Positions 15,969 to 24,598 of a stretch of 64,000 nucleotides of DNA are shown piece after piece; position 1 is the first letter of the stretch, and every line of letters starts with the position of its first letter. The position numbers were made by a program, and so were the translations under genes. The notes beneath the pieces are model-generated. The model did no database searches. It was given only the letters and a program-made list of their open reading frames with translations, and was not told the DNA's origin. Source of the stretch: Mesorhizobium sp. LNHC252B00 (GTDB lineage Bacteria; Pseudomonadota; Alphaproteobacteria; Rhizobiales; Rhizobiaceae); the NCBI RefSeq assembly GCF_000502955.1, contig NZ_AYWO01000009.1, forward strand, positions 1 through 64,000. The letters are read 5' to 3'.

Positions 15969-16538
15969 TTATGAGGCGCTCGCAATTTGGGCAGACGCGT
16001 TCGCCCTCGTGAACGTATTCCTCACCCTCACTGACTTATAGACATAAGCGGTCCAGATGCCGGTCCCTACAAACGACGCTATGGCTGCCAGCAACGCATC
16101 ACCTGCGAGCACCTTGTTCACCGGAACGCCCAGAATTGACGCGATCCAGATGGTGTCCAGGATGAATACGACCGGAATTGCAAGCCACTGGAACAGAAAC
16201 AACCGCGGGAAGCGGTGGCTTCGCCGCAGCATCGAAACGAGCACGACCAGCTGAAGCGCCAGAAATGCCAGATTGAGAGCAAGCTCGCCATAGGCCGCCA
16301 TGACCCCGTTCGGGAGAGCCATGAGTTGCTGGTAGCCTTCGGCCGAAATAGCCAAGTTGGCGAGTGTGCGCAGCGGTGACAATGCCTGGCCGATCGCCAG
16401 CAGCATCAGCCAGCCGCCGATGCCTACAAGAGCCGCAGGATTCTGTGACGGCTTCGTGGCTGATCGAACAGCAAAGAAAACAGGCACGCCGATCAACAGC
16501 AGCATGATCGCCCAATGCCAGATGGAAAACGCCCCCAT
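15969..16538 (-). CDS. DUF2569-family membrane protein
   Basis: A protein of 189 residues with about four to five transmembrane helices: WAIMLLLIGVPVFFAV at the N-terminus, the GIGGWLMLLAIGQALSPL motif that marks DUF2569 (~40-57), then LALNLAFLALQLVVLVSML, FQWLAIPVVFILDTIWI and ALLAAIASFVGTGIWTAYV. The function of the family is not known. A deleted remnant of the same gene start appears at 18535-18625 in front of the intact TetR gene, so this gene belongs to the duplicated TetR neighbourhood. Confidence 0.7.
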   Translation of the reverse strand: MGAFSIWHWAIMLLLIGVPVFFAVRSATKPSQNPAALVGIGGWLMLLAIGQALSPLRTLANLAISAEGYQQLMALPNGVMAAYGELALNLAFLALQLVVLVSMLRRSHRFPRLFLFQWLAIPVVFILDTIWIASILGVPVNKVLAGDALLAAIASFVGTGIWTAYVYKSVRVRNTFTRANASAQIASAS

Positions 16539-16663
16539 TTACCCCTCCCCTATTTATGCCCCTATAAGTTGTACCAGATTTCAAATTCAACTCAAGAGTC
16601 GAGCCTCGTCTGAAACCAAGTCTTATGCCGAGCGGCGATTTCTCCTGTCTGCTCCTGACTCCT

Positions 16664-16985
16664 CACACCCCGATCGCCGCTACCAATAGCCGGTTCTGCC
16701 TGTGTATCGCGGCGCGTACCTCCGTGGTCCTTGCCTCGTCGCGCTTCGCGATGAACATCGTGTCATGTTGCCGTAATCAGTTCGCGGAATGCTGCCCCGT
16801 CGGTATCCCAGCCGCATAAGGCCAAGCGCCTACGGCCGGGCGACCAGAGGGCAAATCCGCGCGGTGAGCGAGCGATCGGGCCCGGTACAGGCCTGGCCGA
16901 ACGGGCTGTCGGGCAGTTGTGTCGAGATCGCCATCGCCTGCCGCCACATCTCCTTGCTCGGATAGCGTAGCGAGGTGTTCGACAG
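16664..16985 (-). pseudogene. decayed copy of TetR gene 3' part (copy 2)
   Basis: About 320 bases match the intact TetR gene from its end (18672) to about 18995, including the long identical run around GGGCTGTCGGGCAGTTG and TCGAGATCGCCATCGCC. Several indels destroy the frame, for example at the position of the NMNMMF codons. It lies upstream of the DUF2569 gene, the order also implied next to the intact TetR gene. It is a second relic of the same regulator. Confidence 0.8.
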
Positions 16986-17123
16986 GGATGTCGATCATCC
17001 TCCGATTTCTTGACACATTTTGTGATTTGCACGCTACCGCTAACGGGGCTCTGGTAGGCATAGGCCTTTCCGGCTTCAGGCACTTGGCGGAAAGGGCGGG
17101 GCGGGTGTGAAAGGTGGCCAACC

Positions 17124-18473
17124 ATGGCCGAGGCAAGCACCATTGTCTTAAGCGGCGACTATGGGTACACCCAGTATAAGGTATCCGGCCTGGCCGCCGA
17201 CACCACCATCGATGCCACCGACGCCTCGTGGATCGTCGCCAATCAGGGAAGCCCCACCAACCTCTATCCCTTCGCGGTCGTCAACCCCGGCGCCAACCTC
17301 CTGGCATTTGGCGGCACGATCAACGGCACGGTCTCACAAACCGGCGACTGGGAGGACATTTACGTCAACTCCGCCGCAGTCCGTATAAATTCAGCCCACA
17401 ACTTTGTCATCGACGATTGGACGGTTACCCAGCCCTGGGACGGCATCCGTGTCGGCGGCACGGGCACCTTCGTCATCGAAGATAGCTATGTCGGCTACTC
17501 CCGCGACGACGCGGTCGAGGACGATGACGTCATCGGCGGCACGATCAAGGATTCCCTGTTCGACCACGTGTTTTCCGGAGTGAGCCTTGGCGACGGTGAC
17601 GTTGATGGGTCTGACAACACAGTCATCATGGATGGCATGCTTCTGGGCATGGGAGAGTACCTTCGCAAAGGCGAGATGACCCACGGTTCGCCGTTTAAAC
17701 TCGACAAGGGGACAGGCTCTAACGATATCGTGCCCAGCCTGCACTTTATCGATTGTGTGGTGGCGATCACCGACGTGAACCACAACGGCATGGAGCGGCT
17801 GCAGCGGGCCTGGGACAAGACGGTCGAGTCGCACGGCAACTACTATCTCAACCTCTCTGACACGCCGCTGCCGTCCAGTTATCCAATGCCGCCCGACGGT
17901 TGGACGGTCCTTCAAGGCCAGGCGGCGCGCGACTACTGGGCCAACGCCAAGGCGGTCTGGCATGCAGCCCATGACGGGACTGACCAGCCACCGTCACCGC
18001 CGACCCCGCCTACCGACCCGACCACGGGAACTACCGGGGACGACACTTTTTTCGGCACTGCCGCGGCCGATACCTATGATGCTTTGGCTGGCAACGACAT
18101 ACTGTGGGGCCGGGGTGGCAACGACGTGCTCAACGGTGGCGCCGGCAAGGACACCTTCGTGTTTGACACGGCCTTTGGCCCGGACAATGTCGCTACGCTC
18201 CCCGACTTCCACGCAGCGGACGACGCGCTCTATCTCGACAACGCCGTCTTCACCAGCCTCGGCCCCGGATCGTTGTCCAGCCCGACGCAGGTGAACTCGT
18301 CCTATTTCGAGTTGCGCCAGCACGCCACCAGCCATAACGATTACCTGCTCTACAACCAGACCACAGGCATTCTGTACTATGACCCCGATGGCTCGAAATC
18401 GGCCGCTCAGGTGGAAATCGCCCACCTACAGGCCGGGGCGGTCCTGACCTTCCACGACGTGTACGTCATTTGA
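17124..18473 (+). CDS. RTX-type secreted protein with beta-helix domain
   Basis: A protein of 449 residues without an N-terminal signal peptide. Residues ~10-210 form a right-handed beta-helix pattern ([56 protein letters not shown]) as in polysaccharide epimerases and lyases. A Pro/Thr linker (~290-305) leads to RTX calcium-binding nonapeptides ([20 protein letters not shown], ~317-338) and an M10-type C-terminal region that should be the type I secretion signal. No secretion genes lie nearby. It sits inside the duplicated TetR neighbourhood. Substrate unknown; cell-surface carbohydrate is a guess. Confidence 0.72.
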   Translation: MAEASTIVLSGDYGYTQYKVSGLAADTTIDATDASWIVANQGSPTNLYPFAVVNPGANLLAFGGTINGTVSQTGDWEDIYVNSAAVRINSAHNFVIDDWTVTQPWDGIRVGGTGTFVIEDSYVGYSRDDAVEDDDVIGGTIKDSLFDHVFSGVSLGDGDVDGSDNTVIMDGMLLGMGEYLRKGEMTHGSPFKLDKGTGSNDIVPSLHFIDCVVAITDVNHNGMERLQRAWDKTVESHGNYYLNLSDTPLPSSYPMPPDGWTVLQGQAARDYWANAKAVWHAAHDGTDQPPSPPTPPTDPTTGTTGDDTFFGTAAADTYDALAGNDILWGRGGNDVLNGGAGKDTFVFDTAFGPDNVATLPDFHAADDALYLDNAVFTSLGPGSLSSPTQVNSSYFELRQHATSHNDYLLYNQTTGILYYDPDGSKSAAQVEIAHLQAGAVLTFHDVYVI

Positions 18474-18534
18474 TCGCCGATGCGATCGCACACGGCACTA
18501 CGAAGCGCGGGCGTGAGGTCCGACGAGCTACGCC

Positions 18535-18625
18535 GGATTCTGTGAAGGCTTATTGGCGGATCGGACTGCAAAGATCCCTCCCCTAGAGATGCCGCTATGG
18601 GTTGCACTTCAGGTTCGACTCAAGA
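18535..18625 (-). pseudogene. remnant of DUF2569 gene 5' end
   Basis: The block GGATTCTGTGAAGGCTT (from 18535) through GCAAAG matches 16438-16476 inside the DUF2569 gene. After a deletion of roughly 65 bases the match resumes with CCCTCCCCTA and runs to TTCGACTCAAGA, matching the upstream region of that gene at about 16541-16597. So the second copy of the DUF2569 gene once stood next to the intact TetR gene and was almost entirely lost. Confidence 0.55.
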
Positions 18626-18678
18626 GGGCTGGGCACCGTCGCCTTCCAACGATCGATACTGCCGCCCGTTCTTGACAA

Positions 18679-19293
18679 TCACACCCCGATCGCCGCCACC
18701 AGTATCCGGTTCTGCCTGCGTATCGCCGCGCGCAGTTCCGGGATCTTCGCCTTGTCGCGTTTAACGAACTCGATGAACATCATGTTCATGTTGTTGAAGA
18801 TCAATTCGCCGAGCGCCGCCCCGTCGATGTCCTGCCGCACAAGGCCGAGCGCCTGCAGCCGGGCGATCAGCGCGCGGATCTGTTCGGTCAGCGCGCGGTC
18901 AAGCGCGGTGTAGGCCTGGCCGAACGGGCTGTCGGGCAGTTGCGTCGAGATCGCCATCGCCTGCCGCCACATCTCCTTGCTGAGATAGTGCAGCGAGTGC
19001 TCGATATAGATGCCGACCAGCGTGTCCAGCGCATCGCCGACATTGGCCGGCGGCCTGGCGACGACGCCCTGCCCGGCATTGAGCACCTCGTTGACCTCCA
19101 GCGAGACGATGGCGCCGAGGATGTCGCCCTTGTTCTGATAGTAATTGTAGATGGTGCCGATCGAGACTTCGGCCTGGGCAGCGATAGCCTCGATCTTGGC
19201 ACCCTCATAACCGGCGTCGCGGAAAAGCTCCGCGGCCGCCTCGATGATGCGGCGGTGCCGATCCGCCTTTTGCCTTGCCCGCAATCCGCTCAT
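18679..19293 (-). CDS. TetR family transcriptional regulator
   Basis: A protein of 204 residues. The N-terminal helix-turn-helix is typical of TetR (RRIIEAAAELFRDAGYEGAK, IAAQAEVSIGTIYNYYQNKG, residues ~14-60), and the rest is the ligand-binding helical domain. It is divergent from a PotD-B-C-A-like ABC operon, with two tandem palindromes between the starts, so it probably represses itself and the transporter. Two decayed partial copies of the gene lie further left. Ligand unknown; it may be the transported compound. Confidence 0.9.
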   Translation of the reverse strand: MSGLRARQKADRHRRIIEAAAELFRDAGYEGAKIEAIAAQAEVSIGTIYNYYQNKGDILGAIVSLEVNEVLNAGQGVVARPPANVGDALDTLVGIYIEHSLHYLSKEMWRQAMAISTQLPDSPFGQAYTALDRALTEQIRALIARLQALGLVRQDIDGAALGELIFNNMNMMFIEFVKRDKAKIPELRAAIRRQNRILVAAIGV

Positions 19294-19315
19294 CTTAGCC
19301 TCTTGCCATAAAAAC

Positions 19316-19349
19316 AGAATTGACTCAATTTTAGAATTGGTTCAATTTT
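19316..19349. promoter_or_regulatory. tandem TetR operator
   Basis: Two adjoining 17-base repeats, AGAATTGACTCAATTTT (19316-19332) and AGAATTGGTTCAATTTT (19333-19349), each contain a palindrome (AATTGA-C-TCAATT and a close variant). They lie between the TetR start at 19293 and the binding-protein gene at 19385, and the first includes a TTGACT that could be a -35 element. Location and symmetry fit the TetR protein's own operator. Confidence 0.65.
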
Positions 19350-19384
19350 TTGCAAGAAGCCACAAAGGCAAGGGAGAACACTCG

Positions 19385-20476
19385 ATGTCCGATAAACCTG
19401 CATCCAGGAATCCGCTTTCTGTTCTGAGGAGCCGTCTGCATGCGGCGTGTGCCGCCACCGCGCTGCTGCTTGGAGCAGGCAGCGCTGCCCAGGCCGCCGA
19501 CCTCAATGCGCTGATCTGGTGCGATCATGCCGATCCGGCGCTGCTGCAGCCGTTCGAGGAGGCCAATGGCGTCAAGGTCAACGTCAAGGAATTCGAGGGC
19601 ACCGGCGCTGGGCTCGCCATCGTCGAGCAGTCGCAGCCGGGCGACTGGGACGTGATGGTGATCGACAGCATCGACGTGCCGCGCGGTGTCGAGAAGGGCC
19701 TGTTCGAGCCGCTGCCGGAAGACAGACTGCCACTGGCTGACCTGTTCCCGCAGGTGAAGATGGACGGCTCCACCGTGGTCGGCGGCAAGCGCTACGGCAT
19801 CACTGAAAAGTTCGGCTACAACACGATCGGCTACAACAAGACCAAGGTCGACCCGGCCGACATGCAGTCGATGGCTGCGCTGACCGGCGACAAGTACAAG
19901 GGCAAGGTCGCCATCTACGACTACTATCTGCCGGTCATCGGCATGGCCGCGCTGGCCATCGGCAAGAAGACGGCCGAGCTGACCGAAGCCGACCTGCCCG
20001 CCCTCAAGGATGAGCTTCTCAAGATGAAGGCGAACGCCAAGCTGGTCGGCGAAGTGACCGCCAGCCAGACGGCGCTGGCGACCGGCGAGGTCGACATACT
20101 TGTTGGTGGCGGCGAATGGGTGACGGCGGGGCTGGCCAAGGAAAACCCGGCGCTGGACTTCTCTATTCCCAGAGAAGGTGCAGTTCTGTGGTCGCAGTCG
20201 CTGGCCATGTTCAAGGATTCCAAAAATAAGGACATGGCGCTGAAATTCATCCAGTACATCATGAGCCCGGAAGGCCAGGCGCGGCTTGCCACCTCGTCCT
20301 GCTACTGGGGCATGCCGGCGAACACCAAGGCGACGCTGACCGACGAGCAGAAAAAGATCCTGCGTTTCGACGAGCAGCCGGGCTTCCTCGCCCGCGCCCA
20401 GTCCTATCCGGCGCCGAACGCCGATCTCGACAAGAAGATGCAGGATATGTGGACCGAAATACTGCAGGCAAAATGA
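19385..20476 (+). CDS. PotD-like extracellular solute-binding protein
   Basis: The start is the ATG at 19385, preceded by AAGGGAG. The 363-residue product has a signal peptide (LHAACAATALLLGAGSAAQA, cleavage near residue 38) and a mature part of the spermidine/putrescine-type fold (LNALIWCDHADPALLQPFEEANG, GDWDVMVIDS, KRYGITEKFGYNTIGYNKT, KFIQYIMSPEGQARLA). It captures a small cationic or carboxylated substrate in the periplasm for the two permeases and ATPase that follow. The exact ligand cannot be read from the sequence. First gene of the operon, opposite the TetR gene. Confidence 0.85.
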   Translation: MSDKPASRNPLSVLRSRLHAACAATALLLGAGSAAQAADLNALIWCDHADPALLQPFEEANGVKVNVKEFEGTGAGLAIVEQSQPGDWDVMVIDSIDVPRGVEKGLFEPLPEDRLPLADLFPQVKMDGSTVVGGKRYGITEKFGYNTIGYNKTKVDPADMQSMAALTGDKYKGKVAIYDYYLPVIGMAALAIGKKTAELTEADLPALKDELLKMKANAKLVGEVTASQTALATGEVDILVGGGEWVTAGLAKENPALDFSIPREGAVLWSQSLAMFKDSKNKDMALKFIQYIMSPEGQARLATSSCYWGMPANTKATLTDEQKKILRFDEQPGFLARAQSYPAPNADLDKKMQDMWTEILQAK

Positions 20477-20489
20477 GCGATTGCGGCTG

Positions 20490-21335
20490 ATGAAGTCAAT
20501 TGGAAGCAACGGGCGTGCCTTGCCCTGGGCGCTGGTGACGCCAGCGCTCAGCTGGACGCTTTTGTTCTTCGTGCTGCCCTTCATCGCCATGGGGCTGTCC
20601 AGCCTGACGGCGCATGAGGGCGGCGGCTTCACGGCGTCCAACTACAGCCAGTTCTTCACCAACCCCTCCTACTGGCAAGCGATGGTGAACTCGCTTGAGG
20701 TGACGGCGATCGTCACCGTCGTCTCCGTGCTGCTCGCCTACCCGTTTGCCTGGATCCTGGCGGAACAGGTGCCGGAACGCTGGCAACGGCTGGCGCTGAT
20801 GCTGGCCGTGCTGCCGTTCTGGACCTCCTATGTCGTGCGCTCCTATTCCTGGCTGCTGGTGCTGGCACAGAACGGCGTGGTCAACCGGGCGCTGACCGGC
20901 ACCGGCCTGTTCAGCGAGCCGCTGCAACTCGCCAATACACGGTTCGCCACCGTCACCGGCTTCGTGCATTTCTTCATCATGCTTTTGACGCTGACGATCT
21001 TCGCCAACCTCAAGCAGCTCAGCCCGAGCTACCGCAAGGCCGCCGCCGATCTCGGCGCCGGGCCGGTGCGCACCTTCCTGCATGTCGTCCTGCCGCTGAC
21101 TTTGCCCGGCATCATGGTCGGCGCCTTCCTCACTTTCGTGCTGTGTATCGGCGACTACATCACGCCGCAGATCCTGGGCGGCAACAACGAACTCCTGATG
21201 CCGCAGCTGGTGATGATGCAGATCGGCCGGCGCGGTGACTTTCCGCTGGCCTCGGCGCTGTCGATCATCCTGATGGCGGTGGTCACCATTGCCTATCTCG
21301 GCTGCGCGCGCTGGCTGAAGATCGAGCGAGCCTGA
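20490..21335 (+). CDS. ABC transporter permease (PotB-like)
   Basis: A protein of 281 residues with six transmembrane helices, beginning LVTPALSWTLLFFVLPFIAM. It carries the cytoplasmic EAA loop (AADLGAGPVRTFLHVVLPLT, residues ~185-205) that docks on the ATPase. It is the first of two permeases of the heterodimer. The start may be the ATG at 20490 or a TTG at 20481; neither has a strong ribosome binding site, so coupling to the binding-protein gene, which ends 13 bases upstream, is likely. Confidence 0.87.
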   Translation: MKSIGSNGRALPWALVTPALSWTLLFFVLPFIAMGLSSLTAHEGGGFTASNYSQFFTNPSYWQAMVNSLEVTAIVTVVSVLLAYPFAWILAEQVPERWQRLALMLAVLPFWTSYVVRSYSWLLVLAQNGVVNRALTGTGLFSEPLQLANTRFATVTGFVHFFIMLLTLTIFANLKQLSPSYRKAAADLGAGPVRTFLHVVLPLTLPGIMVGAFLTFVLCIGDYITPQILGGNNELLMPQLVMMQIGRRGDFPLASALSIILMAVVTIAYLGCARWLKIERA

Positions 21336-21336
21336 G

Positions 21337-22119
21337 ATGGCCAGGATCGTCCGCATCGCCTCGTGGCTCTACGCCGTCCTGATCTACGGCTTCATCTTCC
21401 TGCCGGTGATCGTGCTGGTGCTGTTTTCGTTGCAGGCGACGTCGTTTCCGATCCCGCCCTTCACCGGCCCGTCGCTGCGCTGGTACGATGCGGTTCTCTC
21501 CGACCCGCGGCTGACCTCGGCGCTGGTCAATTCGCTGCTGGTGGCGTCCATCTCGTCGTTTGCGGCCGTCACGCTCGGCTTCCTCTCCGCCTGGGGCTTT
21601 GCCCGTTTCGTCCTGCCCGGCTCCGGTCTGCTGCGCGGGCTGATCACGCTGCCACTGACCGTCAGCTACCTCATCATCGGCATGGGACTGCTGGTGCTGT
21701 TCAACTGGGCCGGGGTGCCGAAATCGCTGCTCGCCGCCGGCATCGGCCATGTCGTGATCAACCTGCCGCTGTGCTTTGCCATCATCTACAGCCAGATGGG
21801 CGACCACCAGATCAACATCGAACGCGCCGCGCGCGATCTCGGCGCGCCGGAATGGAAAGTGCTGCTGTTGATCACCGTGCCGGTCATGGCGCCGGCAATC
21901 TTCGCCGGCTTCTTCCTGTCGATGACCTTCTCGTGGGACGAGTTCGTCATCTCTTTCCTTTTGACCCGTTTCGACACGACCTTGCCGGTGGAAATCTGGA
22001 ACCTGCTGCGCTCCGGCCTCAACCCGAAAACCAATGCCGTCGGCTCGCTGGTCTTCGCCGTCTCGATCGTGCTGGTCGTGCTGTTCGAACTGACATTGCT
22101 GCGCAGGAGAAGAGCATGA
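21337..22119 (+). CDS. ABC transporter permease (PotC-like)
   Basis: A protein of 260 residues with six transmembrane segments (WLYAVLIYGFIFLPVIVLVL at the start). It has the EAA motif RAARDLGAPEWKVLLLITVP (~165-184) and the FSWDEFVISFLLTRFDTTLP block typical of PotC-type permeases. It starts two bases after the previous stop and overlaps the ATPase start by ATGA, which shows tight translational coupling. It forms the membrane channel together with the PotB-like protein. Confidence 0.88.
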   Translation: MARIVRIASWLYAVLIYGFIFLPVIVLVLFSLQATSFPIPPFTGPSLRWYDAVLSDPRLTSALVNSLLVASISSFAAVTLGFLSAWGFARFVLPGSGLLRGLITLPLTVSYLIIGMGLLVLFNWAGVPKSLLAAGIGHVVINLPLCFAIIYSQMGDHQINIERAARDLGAPEWKVLLLITVPVMAPAIFAGFFLSMTFSWDEFVISFLLTRFDTTLPVEIWNLLRSGLNPKTNAVGSLVFAVSIVLVVLFELTLLRRRRA

Positions 22120-23180
22120 CTGCACCCCTGGTCGACATAAGTTCCGTATCGCATCGCTTTGGCCAGCAAATCGTGCTGAAGAATGTCTCGCTCAAGATCG
22201 AGCCGGGCAGCTACACGATCCTGCTCGGACCCTCAGGCTCCGGCAAGACGACGCTGCTGTCCATTCTGGGCGGCTTCGTCACGCCCAGCGAAGGCAAAGT
22301 GTTCATCCGCGGCGAGGACTGCACCTCGGTGCCGCCGGCCAAGCGCCCGACGACGACGGTGTTCCAGGACTACGCGCTGTTCCCGCATATGAGCGTCGGC
22401 GGCAATGTCGGTTTTGGGCTGCGCATGCAGGGCGTCGACGGCGCGACCCGGGCTGCAAAGGCACGCGAGGCGCTGGCGCTGGTTGGGCTGGCCTCCGCTT
22501 TCGACAAGAAGCCGCATCAGCTCTCCGGCGGCCAGCGGCAGCGCGTGGCTCTGGCGCGGGCGCTGGTGATCGAACCGGCGGTGCTTTTGCTCGACGAGCC
22601 GCTCGGCGCGCTCGACCTCAAACTGCGCCGGCAAATGCAGGACGAGTTGAAGGCAATCCAGAAGCGCGTCGGCACAGCCTTCATCCATGTCACCCACGAC
22701 CAGGAAGAAGCGATGGCGCTGGCCGACCATTGCGTGGTGATGAATGACGGGCGCATCGAGGACGAAGGCCCGCCCGAGCGCGTCTATGCGCGGCCGGCGA
22801 CGCGCTTCTCCGCGACCTTCATGGGCGAAAGCACGATCCTCGCCGGCAAGGTTGCGGAGGCCAAGGACAGGACCAGCACGGTCGCGACGCCCGTCGGGCC
22901 GATTTCACTGCCCGGCGCGTTGCCGGTCGGCTCGGCCGTCGGGCTCGCCATACGGCCGGAGCATCTCGTCTTCGGCGTGGCCAGCGGCGATGTCGGGCTT
23001 GGCACGGCCGAGGTGAGCGACATCGTCTTCCAGGGCAGCTTCAAGCGCGTGCTCGCCGTTTCCGTCGAAGATCCGTCGCTACACTTCATCGCCAGGCTGC
23101 CGCCTACCTCCACCGTCCAGCCTGGCGACACGGTCGCGATTTCGTGCGATATCGGCGCGATCATCCTTTTGACGGATTGA
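22116..23180 (+). CDS. ABC transporter ATP-binding protein (PotA-like)
   Basis: A protein of 354 residues. It has Walker A GPSGSGKTT (~38-46), Q-loop VFQDYALFPHMSVGGNVGFG, signature LSGGQRQRVALARAL (~133-147), Walker B LLLDEPLGALDLKLR and switch His VTHDQEEAMAL. A C-terminal TOBE domain (from ~265) with GLAIRPEHLVF is typical of importers of this group. It energises uptake by the PotB/PotC-like pair. The start was chosen from the ATGA overlap with the permease. Confidence 0.92.
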   Translation: MTAPLVDISSVSHRFGQQIVLKNVSLKIEPGSYTILLGPSGSGKTTLLSILGGFVTPSEGKVFIRGEDCTSVPPAKRPTTTVFQDYALFPHMSVGGNVGFGLRMQGVDGATRAAKAREALALVGLASAFDKKPHQLSGGQRQRVALARALVIEPAVLLLDEPLGALDLKLRRQMQDELKAIQKRVGTAFIHVTHDQEEAMALADHCVVMNDGRIEDEGPPERVYARPATRFSATFMGESTILAGKVAEAKDRTSTVATPVGPISLPGALPVGSAVGLAIRPEHLVFGVASGDVGLGTAEVSDIVFQGSFKRVLAVSVEDPSLHFIARLPPTSTVQPGDTVAISCDIGAIILLTD

Positions 23181-23182
23181 AC

Positions 23183-23944
23183 ATGGGCACGCTTCCGCTC
23201 ATCGACGCTCCAGACTGGTACGAGACCATCCGCATGGGCGATGGCGTGACGCTGATCCACGAGCCGTGGATCAAGCCATTCTTCCGCTGCAACATGTGGC
23301 ATGTGCGCGGCCGCGACCGCGATCTCCTGTTCGATACCGGGCTTGGCCATTTCAGCCTCAGGCGTCATGTGCCGCTCGTGAGCGAGCGACAACTGACCTG
23401 CGTCGCCAGCCACACGCATTTCGATCACATCGGCTGCCACCATGAATTTCCCGATCGCTGGGTGCATGCAGCCGAGGCTCAAATCCTCGCCGATCCGCGC
23501 AACGAATGGACCGCCGCCAGCACCTACGCGACGGACGAGATGTTCGAGGGCATGCCGCAAGGCTGGGACACGGCACGCTACGGCATTCTACCCGCACCCG
23601 CCGGTCGTCTGCTCGCACATGGCGATGTCGTCGATCTCGGCGACCGCGCCTTCGAGGTGATCCATACGCCCGGCCACTCGCCCGGCGGCATCGCGCTCTA
23701 CGAAAACAGGACGGGCATCCTGTTATCCGGAGACATCATCTATGACGGCCCGCTGATCGACGATGTCTACCACTCCGTGGTCGATGACTATGTCGCCACC
23801 TTGCTGCGCCTGCGCGACCTCGACGTCTCGGTCGTGCATGGCGGCCATTTCCCGAGCTTCGGAAAAGTGCGCTATCGCCAGCTTGTCGACGAGTACTTGG
23901 CGCAGAAGCGGCAAGCCGGCTGCCATCTGCGGCAGCGTTCATAG
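23183..23944 (+). CDS. metallo-beta-lactamase-fold hydrolase
   Basis: A protein of 253 residues with the MBL zinc motif H77-T-H79-F-D81-H82 (SHTHFDHIG), a later zinc His in HTPGHSPGG (~165), Asp in LLSGDIIYDGPL and a last His in VVHGGHFPSFG. All ligands for two metals are present, so it should be an active hydrolase. It starts two bases after the ATPase gene and so belongs to the ABC operon, suggesting that it acts on the imported compound. The broad superfamily allows thioester, lactone or phosphoester substrates; none can be chosen. Confidence 0.85.
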   Translation: MGTLPLIDAPDWYETIRMGDGVTLIHEPWIKPFFRCNMWHVRGRDRDLLFDTGLGHFSLRRHVPLVSERQLTCVASHTHFDHIGCHHEFPDRWVHAAEAQILADPRNEWTAASTYATDEMFEGMPQGWDTARYGILPAPAGRLLAHGDVVDLGDRAFEVIHTPGHSPGGIALYENRTGILLSGDIIYDGPLIDDVYHSVVDDYVATLLRLRDLDVSVVHGGHFPSFGKVRYRQLVDEYLAQKRQAGCHLRQRS

Positions 23945-24105
23945 CTGAGTTGAGCGTGATTTCGGCGATCAGCGCCGGCTGACGATCCGTTGGCGAAACC
24001 ACTCGAACACCACTCAATACCTTCTTGGTAGCCGGTTTGCGCAGCAGCTTTGGCGCACGCTATCGACGCGGCGGCCGACCGGATCTGCTGAGGAGAACTT
24101 CGTGA

Positions 24106-24270
24106 CTACAGCGCCCTTTGTGGGCATGGCGCCCCGGCGGCATCACCACAGCGCGACGCCGTGGGTTGAGGCCGGAAGCTCGTCTCTTCGGACTGGCGCA
24201 CCAGTTCGGCAAAGAGCAGCGCGAAGCTTCCCAGCATCAGAAAGACGATGATCAGGCGTGTTACCGGCAA
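24106..24270 (-). CDS. candidate 54-residue membrane protein
   Basis: From a TTG at 24270 a 54-codon frame encodes a clear hydrophobic helix (RLIIVFLMLGSFALLFAEL) followed by a polar tail with two Cys (SRCGDAAGAPCPQRAL). The upstream in-frame stop leaves no ATG, and the ribosome binding site is poor. The pattern of helix plus polar tail resembles small single-pass proteins often missed in annotation. It lies in an otherwise empty 650-base gap. Plausible but unproven. Confidence 0.35.
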   Translation of the reverse strand: MPVTRLIIVFLMLGSFALLFAELVRQSEETSFRPQPTASRCGDAAGAPCPQRAL

Positions 24271-24439
24271 TATGACGGCCTCGACTGGCTAGCCCCACGC
24301 CACCCATCCGATGCCCGGCTAACATGACGGGTCCGGCTTTACGAGAGCTTAAGCCCGGTCTTAACCATCACATTCGCGCAGCCTCTGACATGACGCGCGA
24401 ACGGCACGTCCGCAACCCGCCGTTCTGCCGTCGCCTTGC

Positions 24440-24504
24440 CATCCGGGATAGCCACGGCATCCGGGATAGCCATGGCATCCAGGATAGCCACGGCATCCGG
24501 GATA
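24440..24504. repeat. 18-base tandem repeat, about 3.6 copies
   Basis: The unit CATCCGGGATAGCCACGG starts at 24440, 24458, 24476 and 24494 (last copy partial), with one or two substitutions between copies. The unit length is a multiple of three. It lies between the hydrolase gene and nadK, about 100 bases before the nadK start. No coding or regulatory meaning is evident; replication slippage is the likely origin. Confidence 0.8.
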
Positions 24505-24598
24505 ATGCCTCTCTTTGCAGACCTGGCCCGCCCATGCTACCCCGGCGCTGGCGCGGCCCAGCAACAGCGTGCTGCCAACCGGTCGTCGTCGGGGAACC

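Noticed and set aside
15404-16012. 202-codon frame on the + strand
   Set aside because: It covers the decayed TetR and hydrolase fragments and gives no coherent protein.
19331-20641. Long open frame opposite the binding-protein gene
   Set aside because: It is the antisense of a well-supported gene; its His/Gln/Arg-rich product is typical of chance frames in high-GC codons.
21283-22125. 280-codon frame opposite the permease gene
   Set aside because: Low-complexity Gln/Asp/His/Arg content mirrors the third-position GC bias of the real gene on the + strand.
24449-24504. Tandem 18-base units considered as a CRISPR-like array
   Set aside because: Units adjoin without spacers, so this is a simple tandem repeat.
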